Numbered from the stretch's first letter, positions 1 through 6,156 are shown. The stretch is 9,038 bases of DNA from DATAYF01 sp036272735 (GCA_036272735.1 DATAYF010000154.1:1-9038); one strand, 5' to 3'. Translations and numbers: made by a program. Notes: a model not told the origin generated them from the sequence alone.

Positions 1-1034
1 CATTCGGGGCAGGTCCAATGGCGAATATCAAGCGGTAAGGAGTCGAGGATATGTCCACAGTCAAAGCAGCGTTTGGAGGACGGATACCACTTGTCGATCC
101 TGACGAGGGATCGTCCATACCATTCGGCTTTGTATTCGAGTTGGGACACGAACTCAGACCAGCCCACATCACTGATGGCTTTGCTAAGACTGCCATTCTT
201 GACCATGTTCTTCACAGCCAACGACTCGACACATACCACTTGGTTTTCGCGGATGAGTCTGGTCGAAAGTTGGTGCGAGGCGCGTCACGGCGCCGATCAG
301 CGATCCGGGCATGCATACGGGCGACTTTGAGACACGCCTTCTTGCGGTTCTTCGAGCCTTTTTTCTTCTTGGCATGTCGGATCTTCGCCTTGGCAAGTTT
401 CTTCTCATCCTTGTGGAAGAACCTGGGATTGCCCACGACTTCACCAGAAGACGAGCACGACAAAGGATTTCAACCCAAGATCTGCACCGATGGTGGTTTC
501 TGTCTGGGGCAAGTGCGCAATGTCCTCTTCCACGAGGATGCTGATGAAATAGCGATCAGCACTATCCTTGGTAACAGTAACGCTAGAGGGCGTTGCCCCA
601 TCTGGCAAGGGACGCGACCACACCATGTTGAGCGGGTCGCTCATCCTTGCGAGGGTAATAGCACCATGACGCCACGTAAAGGCTGTGCCAGGGTAGGTAG
701 CCGATTGGCGATGACGTTTCTTTTTGAAGGTTAGATACTTGCCACGTCCCTCGAAGAAATTGAGAAAGGCTTTATCGAGATGGCGCAACGCTTGTTGCAA
801 AGGAACAGAAGCAACCTCCGAGAGCCATGCTGTCTCTTCCTGTTTTTTCAGATCAGGGAGCAGGGCAGAGAGATCTTTATAGTAGAGGCGCTGATTGTCC
901 TTGTAGTAGGCATCGGTTCTCTTGCGCAATGCCCAATTGTAGATGTAGCGCACGCACCCAAAGGTCCGAGCAAGCGTCTGCTTCTGCTCGTCGGTTGGGT
1001 AAAATCTATACTTGTATGCGCGTTTCTGTTCCAT
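1..1034 (-). pseudogene. tnpB: Frameshifted, edge-truncated IS605-family TnpB (OrfB) gene
   Basis: The TnpB family comprises RNA-guided DNA nucleases of IS200/IS605 elements. Reading down from ATG at 1034, the N-terminus MEQKRAYKYRFYPT is the typical TnpB opening, and the frame runs 197 residues to the RuvC-I motif GADLGLKSF (catalytic D185) before a TGA at 441-443. Homology continues in a second frame from about 455 to 284 (SGEVVGNPRFF, then a lysine-rich stretch and KVARMHARIADRRRD). It continues in a third frame from about 278 to 1, with HQLSTRLIREN, the RuvC-II glutamate in VCVESLAVKNM, and a zinc-finger start (CFDCG ... WTCPE). The window ends inside the zinc finger, so the last RuvC aspartate lies outside. 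There are therefore two frame changes, about 450-456 (one base too many) and 274-284 (one too few). The promoter is intact and there is no Shine-Dalgarno. No tnpA is visible. The gene is probably dead as a nuclease, although sequencing error cannot be excluded. Confidence 0.9.
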
Positions 1035-1041
1035 ACTCTAC

Positions 1042-1070
1042 ATTTTAGCACACATGATGTAGAAATTCAA
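1042..1070 (-). promoter_or_regulatory. Sigma-70 promoter of the left tnpB
   Basis: On the minus strand, TTGAAT (1065-1070) and TAAAAT (1042-1047) are separated by exactly 17 nt. A TG one base upstream of the -10 makes it an extended -10. The predicted transcription start falls about 7 nt downstream, at 1034-1036, which is the ATG itself. The transcript would be leaderless or nearly so, which fits the absence of a ribosome binding site. Confidence 0.65.
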
Positions 1071-1088
1071 CAATATCAAGGAGGAACA

Positions 1089-1131
1089 GCGTCATTCATC
1101 CCCATAGCTGAAGCAAGGGGTTCTCTGACGC
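1089..1131 (-). repeat. IS605-type end hairpin upstream of the left tnpB
   Basis: An outer 6-bp stem (GCGTCA 1089-1094 with TGACGC 1126-1131) encloses 5-nt internal loops, an inner CCCC/GGGG stem (1100-1103 with 1117-1120) and a possible GCT/AGC top. Read on the minus strand it contains CCCCTTGCTTCAGCTATGGGG-type sequence followed by ATGAA. The same core, in the same relation to the gene, occurs at 8539-8577 before the other tnpB. Short CCCC/GGGG hairpins of this kind are familiar from the ends and guide-RNA region of IS605-family elements. Which end this represents is not settled here. Confidence 0.6.
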
Positions 1132-1221
1132 CGAATTTATGATAGACGACCCCTGCACGGGAACGGTCCTTTGTGGGGGCTATTCGCGCAGAACTTGAAG
1201 AAACCTTGAGATTTGCTGAAC

Positions 1222-1248
1222 TTGTTCTGTAGATTTATCTGTTAAGAT
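1222..1248 (+). promoter_or_regulatory. Weak candidate promoter of the 231-aa secreted protein gene
   Basis: TAAGAT (1243-1248) is a fair -10 element. The best -35 match is TTGTTC (1222-1227), but the spacer is only 15 nt, which is short. The predicted start at about 1255 falls inside the dyad at 1254-1271. The rest of 1132-1221 shows nothing that I can identify. Confidence 0.35.
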
Positions 1249-1253
1249 ACAGG

Positions 1254-1271
1254 TGTTACAGAAATGTAACA
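1254..1271. promoter_or_regulatory. Operator-like dyad TGTTACA-N4-TGTAACA
   Basis: This is a perfect inverted repeat of 7-bp arms (1254-1260 and 1265-1271) around GAAA. It lies 5 nt downstream of the candidate -10 and about 45 nt before the start codon. The placement over the predicted transcription start suggests a repressor site, though a short 5'-leader hairpin is also possible. Confidence 0.45.
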
Positions 1272-1315
1272 GTCACATAAGCAAAAAATTTGATAACAAA
1301 TGAGGTTTTTTACAC

Positions 1316-2011
1316 ATGAGCAAGACCAAAAATTTTTTGGTGATCGTTGGAGGTAGCGTACTTCTCGTCGCCTGTATGCTCTTTGGTGCGTTCTACGCCG
1401 GTCCTTTGATCACGTCGGCGCATACTGCGCAGAATAGCGCGACGACGCCTACGACCAAGGCCAAGAAGACTCCACAAAATAGTCCGTACTGTGAATTGTA
1501 TAATCAAGCGTTGGCAAAAAGCCTGAATGTATCGACCAGCACCCTGAGCCAGGACCGCACCAATGCCTTAAATAGCGTATTGGCGCAGATGGTCAAAGAT
1601 GGCAAGTTGACGCAGAATCAGGTCAATACCATCGAGCAGAACCGCGCCAAGCACCAGCAGGTGTGTGGCAGTTTCCGCGCCGGTACGTGGGAACTCCACC
1701 AGGTACGCAACTACCTGCGGGCACACCGCGCCGACCTGGTGGCACCGCTGGCCTCCGGTCTGCACCTACAGAGCAGCCAGCTCACCGCGCAACTCAAAAG
1801 CGGTAAGAGCCTGGATGCCATTGCCAAGAGCCAGAAGGTCACGCATGCCCAACTCGTTAGCCTGTTGACCACCACACTCACCAACGAGGTCAACAAAGGT
1901 GTGAGTAGTGGCGCGCTGAACAAAGACCAGGCCAGCACCTTCCAGCAGGTCGTGAAAAACCATCCACGCCTGCTCAATCTGGCTGCTGCCCATCACTGGC
2001 ACGTGAAATAA
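1316..2011 (+). CDS. Membrane-anchored or secreted alpha-helical protein, function unknown
   Basis: This 231-aa protein begins with a short basic segment and a hydrophobic stretch at residues 7-32. An LVAC sequence ending at C20 resembles a lipobox, but hydrophobicity continues past it, so a signal anchor is at least as likely. A Thr/Lys/Ala-rich linker (about 37-55) follows. Two related helical modules come next, about 61-112 (LAKSLNVSTSTL ... KDGKLTQNQVNTIEQ) and 143-215 (LASGLHLQSSQL ... KSLDAIAKSQKV ... SSGALNKDQASTFQQ). The pattern of sequential 'acts on / LTxxQ' helices is common in uncharacterised extracytoplasmic proteins of Gram-positive-like bacteria. C59 and C117 could form a disulfide. 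GAGG at 1302-1305 lies 10 nt before the ATG. The stop codon abuts a long inverted repeat. I do not recognise a function. Confidence 0.85.
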   Translation: MSKTKNFLVIVGGSVLLVACMLFGAFYAGPLITSAHTAQNSATTPTTKAKKTPQNSPYCELYNQALAKSLNVSTSTLSQDRTNALNSVLAQMVKDGKLTQNQVNTIEQNRAKHQQVCGSFRAGTWELHQVRNYLRAHRADLVAPLASGLHLQSSQLTAQLKSGKSLDAIAKSQKVTHAQLVSLLTTTLTNEVNKGVSSGALNKDQASTFQQVVKNHPRLLNLAAAHHWHVK

Positions 2012-2094
2012 AGAAAACAACCAACAGAGTAAATAGCACCAAACAGACGGCTGGCCGTCTGTTTGGTGCTATTTACTCTGTTGGTTGTTTTCTT
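2011..2094. terminator. 41-bp perfect inverted repeat, probable bidirectional terminator
   Basis: The arms 2011-2051 and 2054-2094 are perfectly complementary around a 2-nt centre. The repeat begins on the last base of the preceding stop codon. The outer ends are A-rich on the left and T-rich on the right (TTGTTTTCTT), so either strand would give a stable hairpin with a U-rich 3' flank. The arm length far exceeds the usual 6-12 bp of an intrinsic terminator. Confidence 0.75.
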
Positions 2095-2135
2095 CCGAGG
2101 GGAGAATGCAGCGCACTGCTCTGTTTGCTTACTTT

Positions 2136-2145
2136 TTACATGTAA
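2136..2145. promoter_or_regulatory. TTACATGTAA palindrome upstream of the hxlR promoter
   Basis: A perfect 10-bp palindrome ends 6 nt before the -35 element of the following operon. It could be a regulator site, but at this length chance is not excluded. Confidence 0.3.
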
Positions 2146-2151
2146 CACGCC

Positions 2152-2180
2152 TTGCGTTAGAGAAATAGACGTGGTATACT
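2152..2180 (+). promoter_or_regulatory. Sigma-70 promoter of the hxlR-HIT operon
   Basis: TTGCGT (2152-2157) and TATACT (2175-2180) are separated by exactly 17 nt. The -10 lies inside a dyad (2171-2189). The predicted start at about 2187 leaves a leader of about 67 nt before the ATG at 2254. Confidence 0.65.
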
Positions 2181-2189
2181 GAATACCAC
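2171..2189. promoter_or_regulatory. Operator-like dyad GTGGTAT-N5-ATACCAC over the -10
   Basis: Perfect 7-bp arms (2171-2177 and 2183-2189) flank ACTGA, and the dyad covers the -10 box of the hxlR promoter. HxlR-family winged-helix dimers bind short dyads in their own control regions, so autorepression is the simplest reading. This assignment is inferred from position. Confidence 0.55.
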
Positions 2190-2253
2190 ATGAGAACAAA
2201 TATGCGAAGATTACAGTACAAACTACAGCCAGTTTTTGAAATGGTAGGCAATC

Positions 2254-2631
2254 ATGGCAACGAAGCCCACTGAAATGACACCATCCACATCCATAGCTCA
2301 TCTCTGTCCTCGCTATGAACACGCCATACAGGTGCTTGGGAAGCGCTGGACGGGCTTACTGCTTGACACGTTGCTCGACGGACCCAAGCGCTTCTGCGAA
2401 CTCACCGCACTCGTCGAAGGTCTATCCGACCGTGTGTTAAGTGACCGTCTGCGTGAGCTAGAGGCGGAAGGCATGGTCAGGCGCGTGGTCTACCCACAGA
2501 TACCGGTGCGAGTTGAATACCAACTCACCGAGAAGGGGCACGCGCTCAAACCTGTGATCGATGCTATCCACATGTGGGCGGAACATTGGATAGATGTGTC
2601 GGTAAACGCACGACACCAAGAGCAGAGCTAG
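2254..2631 (+). CDS. HxlR-family winged-helix transcriptional regulator
   Basis: This 125-aa protein has the length and signature of the HxlR (MarR-like) family. It carries the N-terminal CP (residues 18-19), GKRWTGLLLDTLLDGPKRF (first helices of the winged helix), LSDRVLSDRLRELEAEGMV (recognition-helix region) and R..YPQIPVRVEYQLTEKG (wing), ending in a helix with a conserved MWAEHW. Family members bind DNA as dimers, often sensing redox or aldehyde stress through the N-terminal cysteine. The ligand here is unknown. A weak GGTAGG-type ribosome site precedes ATG 2254, and the ATG at 2275 is a possible later start. The gene lies 13 nt upstream of the HIT gene, so the two are probably co-transcribed from the promoter at 2152-2180, perhaps under its own repression. 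Confidence 0.92.
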   Translation: MATKPTEMTPSTSIAHLCPRYEHAIQVLGKRWTGLLLDTLLDGPKRFCELTALVEGLSDRVLSDRLRELEAEGMVRRVVYPQIPVRVEYQLTEKGHALKPVIDAIHMWAEHWIDVSVNARHQEQS

Positions 2632-2644
2632 AGGCAGCTTACGT

Positions 2645-3142
2645 ATGGACAACTTATGGGCACCCTGGCGTATGACCTTTATCGAGCCAAAAACGCCACC
2701 ACGACCAGGGTGCATTTTTTGTACGCAACCAGCAGAGCATCGCGACGATGAGCACCACATCATTTACCGTGGCGAACATTGTTTTATGATGCTCAATTTA
2801 TACCCCTACAACAACGGGCACTTGATGGTTGCCCCCTACCAGCATTGCGGTGCGCTCGAAGAGATCGACGCCGAAACCCTAACCGAAATGATGGAGCAGG
2901 CCCAACTGGCGCTGAAGGCCATCAAGCTCGCCATGAAGCCCGACGGCTTCAACATGGGCATCAATCAGGGGCAGGTGGCAGGAGCAGGCTATGCCGAGCA
3001 TATTCACTACCACGTTGTGCCGCGCTGGGCTGGTGATACCAACTTTATGCCCGTTCTGGCAGACGTAAAAGTGATGCCAGAACACCTCGATACCGTCTAT
3101 CGCAAGCTGAAAGAGGCGGTAGCACAGGTGCAATCCTCGTAA
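2645..3142 (+). CDS. HIT-family (Ap4A phosphorylase/hydrolase-like) nucleotide-binding protein
   Basis: This 165-aa cytoplasmic protein carries the histidine-triad motif HIHYHVVPRW at 119-128; H121 is the expected nucleophile that forms the nucleotidyl-phosphate intermediate. A CxxC (C23, C26) near the N-terminus fits the zinc site seen in this HIT branch. NLYPYNNGHLMVAP (51-64) is the conserved nucleotide-pocket strand, and GFNMGINQGQVAGAGYAEH leads into the triad. Length and the opening MDNLWAPWRMTFI match the bacterial/archaeal Ap4A phosphorylase-like group, which acts on dinucleoside polyphosphates or adenylyl conjugates. The true substrate cannot be read from sequence. GAGG at 2631-2634, overlapping the hxlR stop, lies 10 nt before the ATG. 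The gene ends 23 nt before a 58-bp palindrome. Confidence 0.93.
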   Translation: MDNLWAPWRMTFIEPKTPPRPGCIFCTQPAEHRDDEHHIIYRGEHCFMMLNLYPYNNGHLMVAPYQHCGALEEIDAETLTEMMEQAQLALKAIKLAMKPDGFNMGINQGQVAGAGYAEHIHYHVVPRWAGDTNFMPVLADVKVMPEHLDTVYRKLKEAVAQVQSS

Positions 3143-3164
3143 GAGCACGAACTTTAACTCATCA

Positions 3165-3222
3165 CAACGCATAAAGAAAGCTTAATGGTTTCCGGAAACC
3201 ATTAAGCTTTCTTTATGCGTTG
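3165..3222. terminator. 58-bp perfect palindrome between convergent genes
   Basis: Arms 3165-3193 and 3194-3222 are perfectly complementary (29 bp each) with no spacer at the centre (TTTCC/GGAAA). The palindrome lies 23 nt after the HIT stop and 7 nt after the response-regulator stop. It carries CTTTCTTTATG on both strands, so it can serve as a bidirectional transcription terminator. It would also form a cruciform or a long RNA hairpin. Confidence 0.75.
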
Positions 3223-3228
3223 GATACA

Positions 3229-3963
3229 TTACCAGCGGAACACGTAGCCGACGCCACGCACGGTTTGGATTAGCTTGGGATTGGCGGGGTCTTCTTCCAC
3301 TTTCTCACGCAACCAGCGCACGTGCACGTCAACCGTACGCGTATCCCCTACGTAATCGTAGCCCCAGACGTTGTGAAGCAACTGGTCACGCGTCAACACT
3401 GTGCCGCGGTTGCGCACAAGGTAGGTGAGGAGTTCAAACTGCTTGGGCTGTAGCTCTAAATCCTGTCCCCGACAATTCACGCGCCGCCCGGCAAGGTCGA
3501 TGCGCAAGGGACCAGCAACCAGTTCGCGGTTGGATGGACGAGGTGGCTCTTGTGGCTCCGCTGCGGGATTATTGGTAGCCGCAGCAGGATAATCGACCCG
3601 GCGGAGCAGAGCACGCACACGAGCCAGCAATTCACGACGTCCGAAAGGTTTCGTCACATAATCGTCGGCCCCAACTTCTAATCCGACCACCTTATCAATC
3701 TCTTCGCCTTTGGCGGTCAACATCAAAATAGGCGTGGTCGCCGTTGCATTTTCACGACGGAGCTGGCGGCAAACTTCGAGACCATCGATACCAGGCAGCA
3801 TAATATCGAGAATAATCAGGTCAGGCGTCTCCCGTCGCGCAGCTTCCAGCGTACTATAGCCATCAGCCGCAGTGATGACACGATAGCCAGACTGCTCCAG
3901 GTTATAAGCAATGGTTTCGAGAAGAATAGCCTCGTCATCGACAACCAGGATTTTACGCGCCAC
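3229..3963 (-). CDS. phoB: PhoB/PhoP-type OmpR-family phosphate response regulator
   Basis: The protein is a two-component response regulator. It has an N-terminal receiver with acidic D9 and D10, phosphoacceptor D53 (LIILDIMLPG), T83 and K105 (TKPFG). An Ala/Pro linker (about 125-145) leads to a C-terminal OmpR-type winged helix with QPKQFELLTYLVRNRG, RTVDVHVRWLREKVE and the family ending RGVGYVFRW. I chose GTG at 3961-3963 (244 aa): GGAGGG lies 4 nt upstream and the protein then opens MARKILVVDDE, as the family does. The frame is open to another GTG at 4002, which has no ribosome site and would overlap pstB. The gene starts 22 nt after pstB, as the last gene of the pst operon. Its expected targets include the 11-bp repeats upstream of pstS. 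No histidine kinase gene is present. Confidence 0.9.
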   Translation of the reverse strand: MARKILVVDDEAILLETIAYNLEQSGYRVITAADGYSTLEAARRETPDLIILDIMLPGIDGLEVCRQLRRENATATTPILMLTAKGEEIDKVVGLEVGADDYVTKPFGRRELLARVRALLRRVDYPAAATNNPAAEPQEPPRPSNRELVAGPLRIDLAGRRVNCRGQDLELQPKQFELLTYLVRNRGTVLTRDQLLHNVWGYDYVGDTRTVDVHVRWLREKVEEDPANPKLIQTVRGVGYVFRW

Positions 3964-3985
3964 AGATCCCTCCAGGCTAGAACGA

Positions 3986-4879
3986 TTAGCCGAAGCGTCC
4001 ACTGATATAATCTTCCGTTTCTTTCTGGCGGGGTCGCTCGAACAGTTGCACTGTTGGGCTGTATTCGATCAGCTTACCGGACAGGAAAAAGCCAGTATAG
4101 TGAGAAACACGAGCCGCCTGCTGCATATTATGCGTGACGATGATAATAGTGTACTCTTTCACCAACTCGGTTATAAGTTCCTCTATCTTTAATGTAGCTA
4201 TCGGGTCAAGTGCGGAACATGGCTCGTCCATTAGAAGTACCTCAGGCTGGACTGCAAGCGCGCGCGCAATACACAGGCGCTGCTGCTGGCCCCCGGAGAG
4301 ACCGAGCGCCGACATATTCAAGCGATCCTTGACCTCGTCCCACAGAGCGGCACCGTGCAGGCTCTCCTCGACACGCTGCTGAATATATTTTCCCGATCTT
4401 CCTTGCACACGGAGACCATACGCCACATTTTCAAAGATAGATTTGGGAAAGGGATTGGGGCGCTGAAATACCATGCCGATGCGCTGACGGAGCAAGACGA
4501 CATCGGTGTTGCGTGTGTAGACATTCTGACCATCGAACGTGGCTGAACCCTCGATGCGCGTACCCGGAATGAGATCATTCATGCGGTTGAGTGTGCGCAG
4601 AAACGTCGATTTGCCACAGCCAGATGGGCCGATGAGCGCGGTGACCTGACGGTCAAGTAAAGGCAAAGACACGTCATAAAGCGCTTGCTTGGCACCGTAA
4701 AAGAAATTGACACCTTTGACGTCAATCTTCACATCGGCATGGGGATTCAACGTTTTGGTCGGGTCGAACTGTCCCATATGAGCAGGCTGTGCGGGTTGCG
4801 GAGCCTGCTGATTGTTTACTGTATGCATCTCACCCTGTAACTGTCGTACGGCATTCGCGGGATTATTATGTGATTCCAT
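3986..4879 (-). CDS. pstB: Phosphate ABC transporter ATP-binding protein PstB
   Basis: This is the ATPase of the PstSCAB high-affinity phosphate importer and acts on the cytoplasmic face of PstC/PstA. For the 297-aa form, it has Walker A GPSGCGKST (84-92), the Q-loop FQRPNPFP (Q139), signature LSGGQQQR (194-201), Walker B LLMDEP (D218, E219) and switch histidine H250 (IVTHNMQQAARVS). It has the PstB-typical ending DYISGRFG. About 48 residues rich in Asn, Gln and Pro precede the ABC domain, an extension beyond the usual length of about 250-270. I prefer ATG at 4879, which has GAGG 5 nt upstream, with AAGGAGGT slightly further. ATG 4909 keeps the frame but lacks a ribosome site and lies 3 nt after the upstream gene's stop. 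Confidence 0.95.
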   Translation of the reverse strand: MESHNNPANAVRQLQGEMHTVNNQQAPQPAQPAHMGQFDPTKTLNPHADVKIDVKGVNFFYGAKQALYDVSLPLLDRQVTALIGPSGCGKSTFLRTLNRMNDLIPGTRIEGSATFDGQNVYTRNTDVVLLRQRIGMVFQRPNPFPKSIFENVAYGLRVQGRSGKYIQQRVEESLHGAALWDEVKDRLNMSALGLSGGQQQRLCIARALAVQPEVLLMDEPCSALDPIATLKIEELITELVKEYTIIIVTHNMQQAARVSHYTGFFLSGKLIEYSPTVQLFERPRQKETEDYISGRFG

Positions 4880-4912
4880 TGCGACCTCAGGACCTCCTTG
4901 TATACTCATATG

Positions 4913-5134
4913 TTACGCCAGTGAGTATTCTTTGTGCAAGGGAATAGACGTATCAACAATCAAGCGATCAGCCAGGACCACCAGCCGAATGTAGCGTCCC
5001 GCGAGAGCTTTACTGATAAAATACGGGCGGCCTTCATAAGAGATATGACCACTACGCGCAACCTTACGCGAGAAGATATTGGCACCTTCCGGCAGCGTCA
5101 TATGCTCCATTGAGGTATCCGACATATTGATCAT
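4913..5134 (-). CDS. Small beta-rich protein of unknown function within the pst operon
   Basis: This 73-aa protein starts at ATG 5134, with AGGAG 6 nt upstream. An in-frame ATG at 5176 exists but lies in a 9-bp tandem repeat without a ribosome site. After a Met/Ser-rich start, residues 20-72 alternate beta-strand-like segments: FSRKVARSGHISYEGRPYFI, then SKALAGRYIRLVVLADRLIV and a polar tail. This pattern (R-V-x3-G-x-I-x-Y-x-G-R-x-Y-x-hydrophobic-S-x2-L-x-G-R) resembles the small C-terminal beta-barrel of IS481/Mu-type integrases, here without any catalytic domain. That likeness is my reading of the pattern and is unproven. It lies between pstA and pstB in the same direction, and no phoU is found in the operon. 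It may be a nucleic-acid-binding or regulatory adaptor, or a captured transposase fragment. Confidence 0.7.
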   Translation of the reverse strand: MINMSDTSMEHMTLPEGANIFSRKVARSGHISYEGRPYFISKALAGRYIRLVVLADRLIVDTSIPLHKEYSLA

Positions 5135-5163
5135 GGTTGTCTCCTCATTTCTCATATCCATAA

Positions 5164-5181
5164 GCATGCATCGCATGCATC
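5164..5181. repeat. Tandem duplication of GCATGCATC
   Basis: Two adjacent copies (5164-5172 and 5173-5181) lie just upstream of the small pst-operon gene. They create the extra in-frame ATGs that lengthen its reading frame. This is probably a local slippage product. Confidence 0.6.
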
Positions 5182-5213
5182 AACAACGAAACGACACACA
5201 CTTATGGCTGCTT

Positions 5214-5252
5214 CTGTAACGGGCCCTGAGCATGCCTACGCGGCCGTTACAG
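5214..5252 (-). other. Hairpin overlapping the pstA stop codon
   Basis: CTGTAACGG (5214-5222) pairs perfectly with CCGTTACAG (5244-5252), and the adjacent GGCC extends the stem across a one-base bulge. The loop contains the pstA TAG (5236-5238). No U-tract follows on the minus strand, so it looks more like an mRNA-stabilising or partial-termination structure than a true terminator. Confidence 0.5.
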
Positions 5253-6156
5253 CGCGTTGAACAATGCGACCAACGGTACGAGCAACAATATTAATGACCA
5301 ACAAAATGATGATCAACAAAGCAGCAGAACCGGCGGAAACGGCGGTTGCGACGTTGGTTGGCACATCACCAGCGCTCACCGTTTCGTAGGCCCAGATGTG
5401 GATTGTCAGCGTATCACCACTAATCAGTGGATTCAACGTGAGCACGTTCGCGGGATTAGCCGTGCCCATCGTATAGATAAGAGCAGCGGCCTCGGCGATG
5501 ATCTTGCCAGCCGATAGGATAATGCTGGTCACGATACCAGACAAGGCAGAAGGCAAGACGACCGTGCGGATCACATGCCATTTCGTACTCCCTAGCGCCA
5601 GGCCACCTTCGCGCATTTCACGCGGAACCGAAGTGAGTGCATCTTCGAACAGGCGCAACGCCATAGGAAAATTCAGGCAAAGCAGCGTCAAGGCTCCTGA
5701 CAGGCGGCTCAATTCCAGGTGAAATGTAGTGACAAAAACGATGGCACCAAAGAGACCCAGCACTATCGAAGGAACCCCGGCGAGCGTCTCGGCCGCGAAG
5801 TGGATAGCGCTCACCAGCGGGCCTTGCCTGGCGTACTCGGTAAGGTAGATGGCAGCCGCCAGCGAAATGGGAATGAGGATGATCTCTGATAGGACCAGAA
5901 TATAGATGGTATTAAAGAATTGCTGCCCGATGGTTCCCGAGCCGCCTTGCGCCGCGTAGAAATCCGGGTTAATCATGTAAGGGACGCCCTGAACGAGCAG
6001 ATCAATAATGATCGCGACGAAGACGATGGTCACGATGGCCGCAATGATCCACAACACCGTGCTGGCGACACGGCTCCTGGCATGGAGTTGGCGCGTCAGG
6101 CGTGTCAAAGCCTTGACGCGCTCGGAAGATTGCACAGCTTGCGATGGAACACTCAT
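5236..6156 (-). CDS. pstA: Phosphate ABC transporter permease PstA
   Basis: PstA is one of the two membrane subunits that form the phosphate channel with PstC. The 306-aa protein has an N-terminal cytoplasmic segment of about 30 residues. About six hydrophobic segments follow, the first at about 31-55 (VASTVLWIIAAIVTIVFVAI). The permease coupling loop near residues 185-215 has REGGLALGSTKWHVIRTVVLP followed by LSGIVTSIILSAGKIIAEAA, typical of PstA and fitting a cleft of PstB. Its ATG overlaps the pstC stop by four bases (ATGA), indicating translational coupling. A hairpin spans its own stop codon. Length and motifs are normal for the family. Confidence 0.95.
   Translation of the reverse strand: MSVPSQAVQSSERVKALTRLTRQLHARSRVASTVLWIIAAIVTIVFVAIIIDLLVQGVPYMINPDFYAAQGGSGTIGQQFFNTIYILVLSEIILIPISLAAAIYLTEYARQGPLVSAIHFAAETLAGVPSIVLGLFGAIVFVTTFHLELSRLSGALTLLCLNFPMALRLFEDALTSVPREMREGGLALGSTKWHVIRTVVLPSALSGIVTSIILSAGKIIAEAAALIYTMGTANPANVLTLNPLISGDTLTIHIWAYETVSAGDVPTNVATAVSAGSAALLIIILLVINIVARTVGRIVQRAVTAA

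Noticed and set aside
51..734. 227-aa open frame on the plus strand
   Set aside because: It runs opposite the tnpB homology, which is visible in all three minus-strand segments. No family resemblance.
3964..4002. GTG at 4002 as the response-regulator start
   Set aside because: It overlaps pstB, has no ribosome site, and adds 13 residues before the conserved receiver start. GTG 3963 has GGAGGG just upstream.
4880..4909. Upstream ATG (4909) as the pstB start
   Set aside because: It has no Shine-Dalgarno, is only 3 nt from the upstream stop, and ATG 4879 has GAGG at good spacing. It remains possible through coupling.
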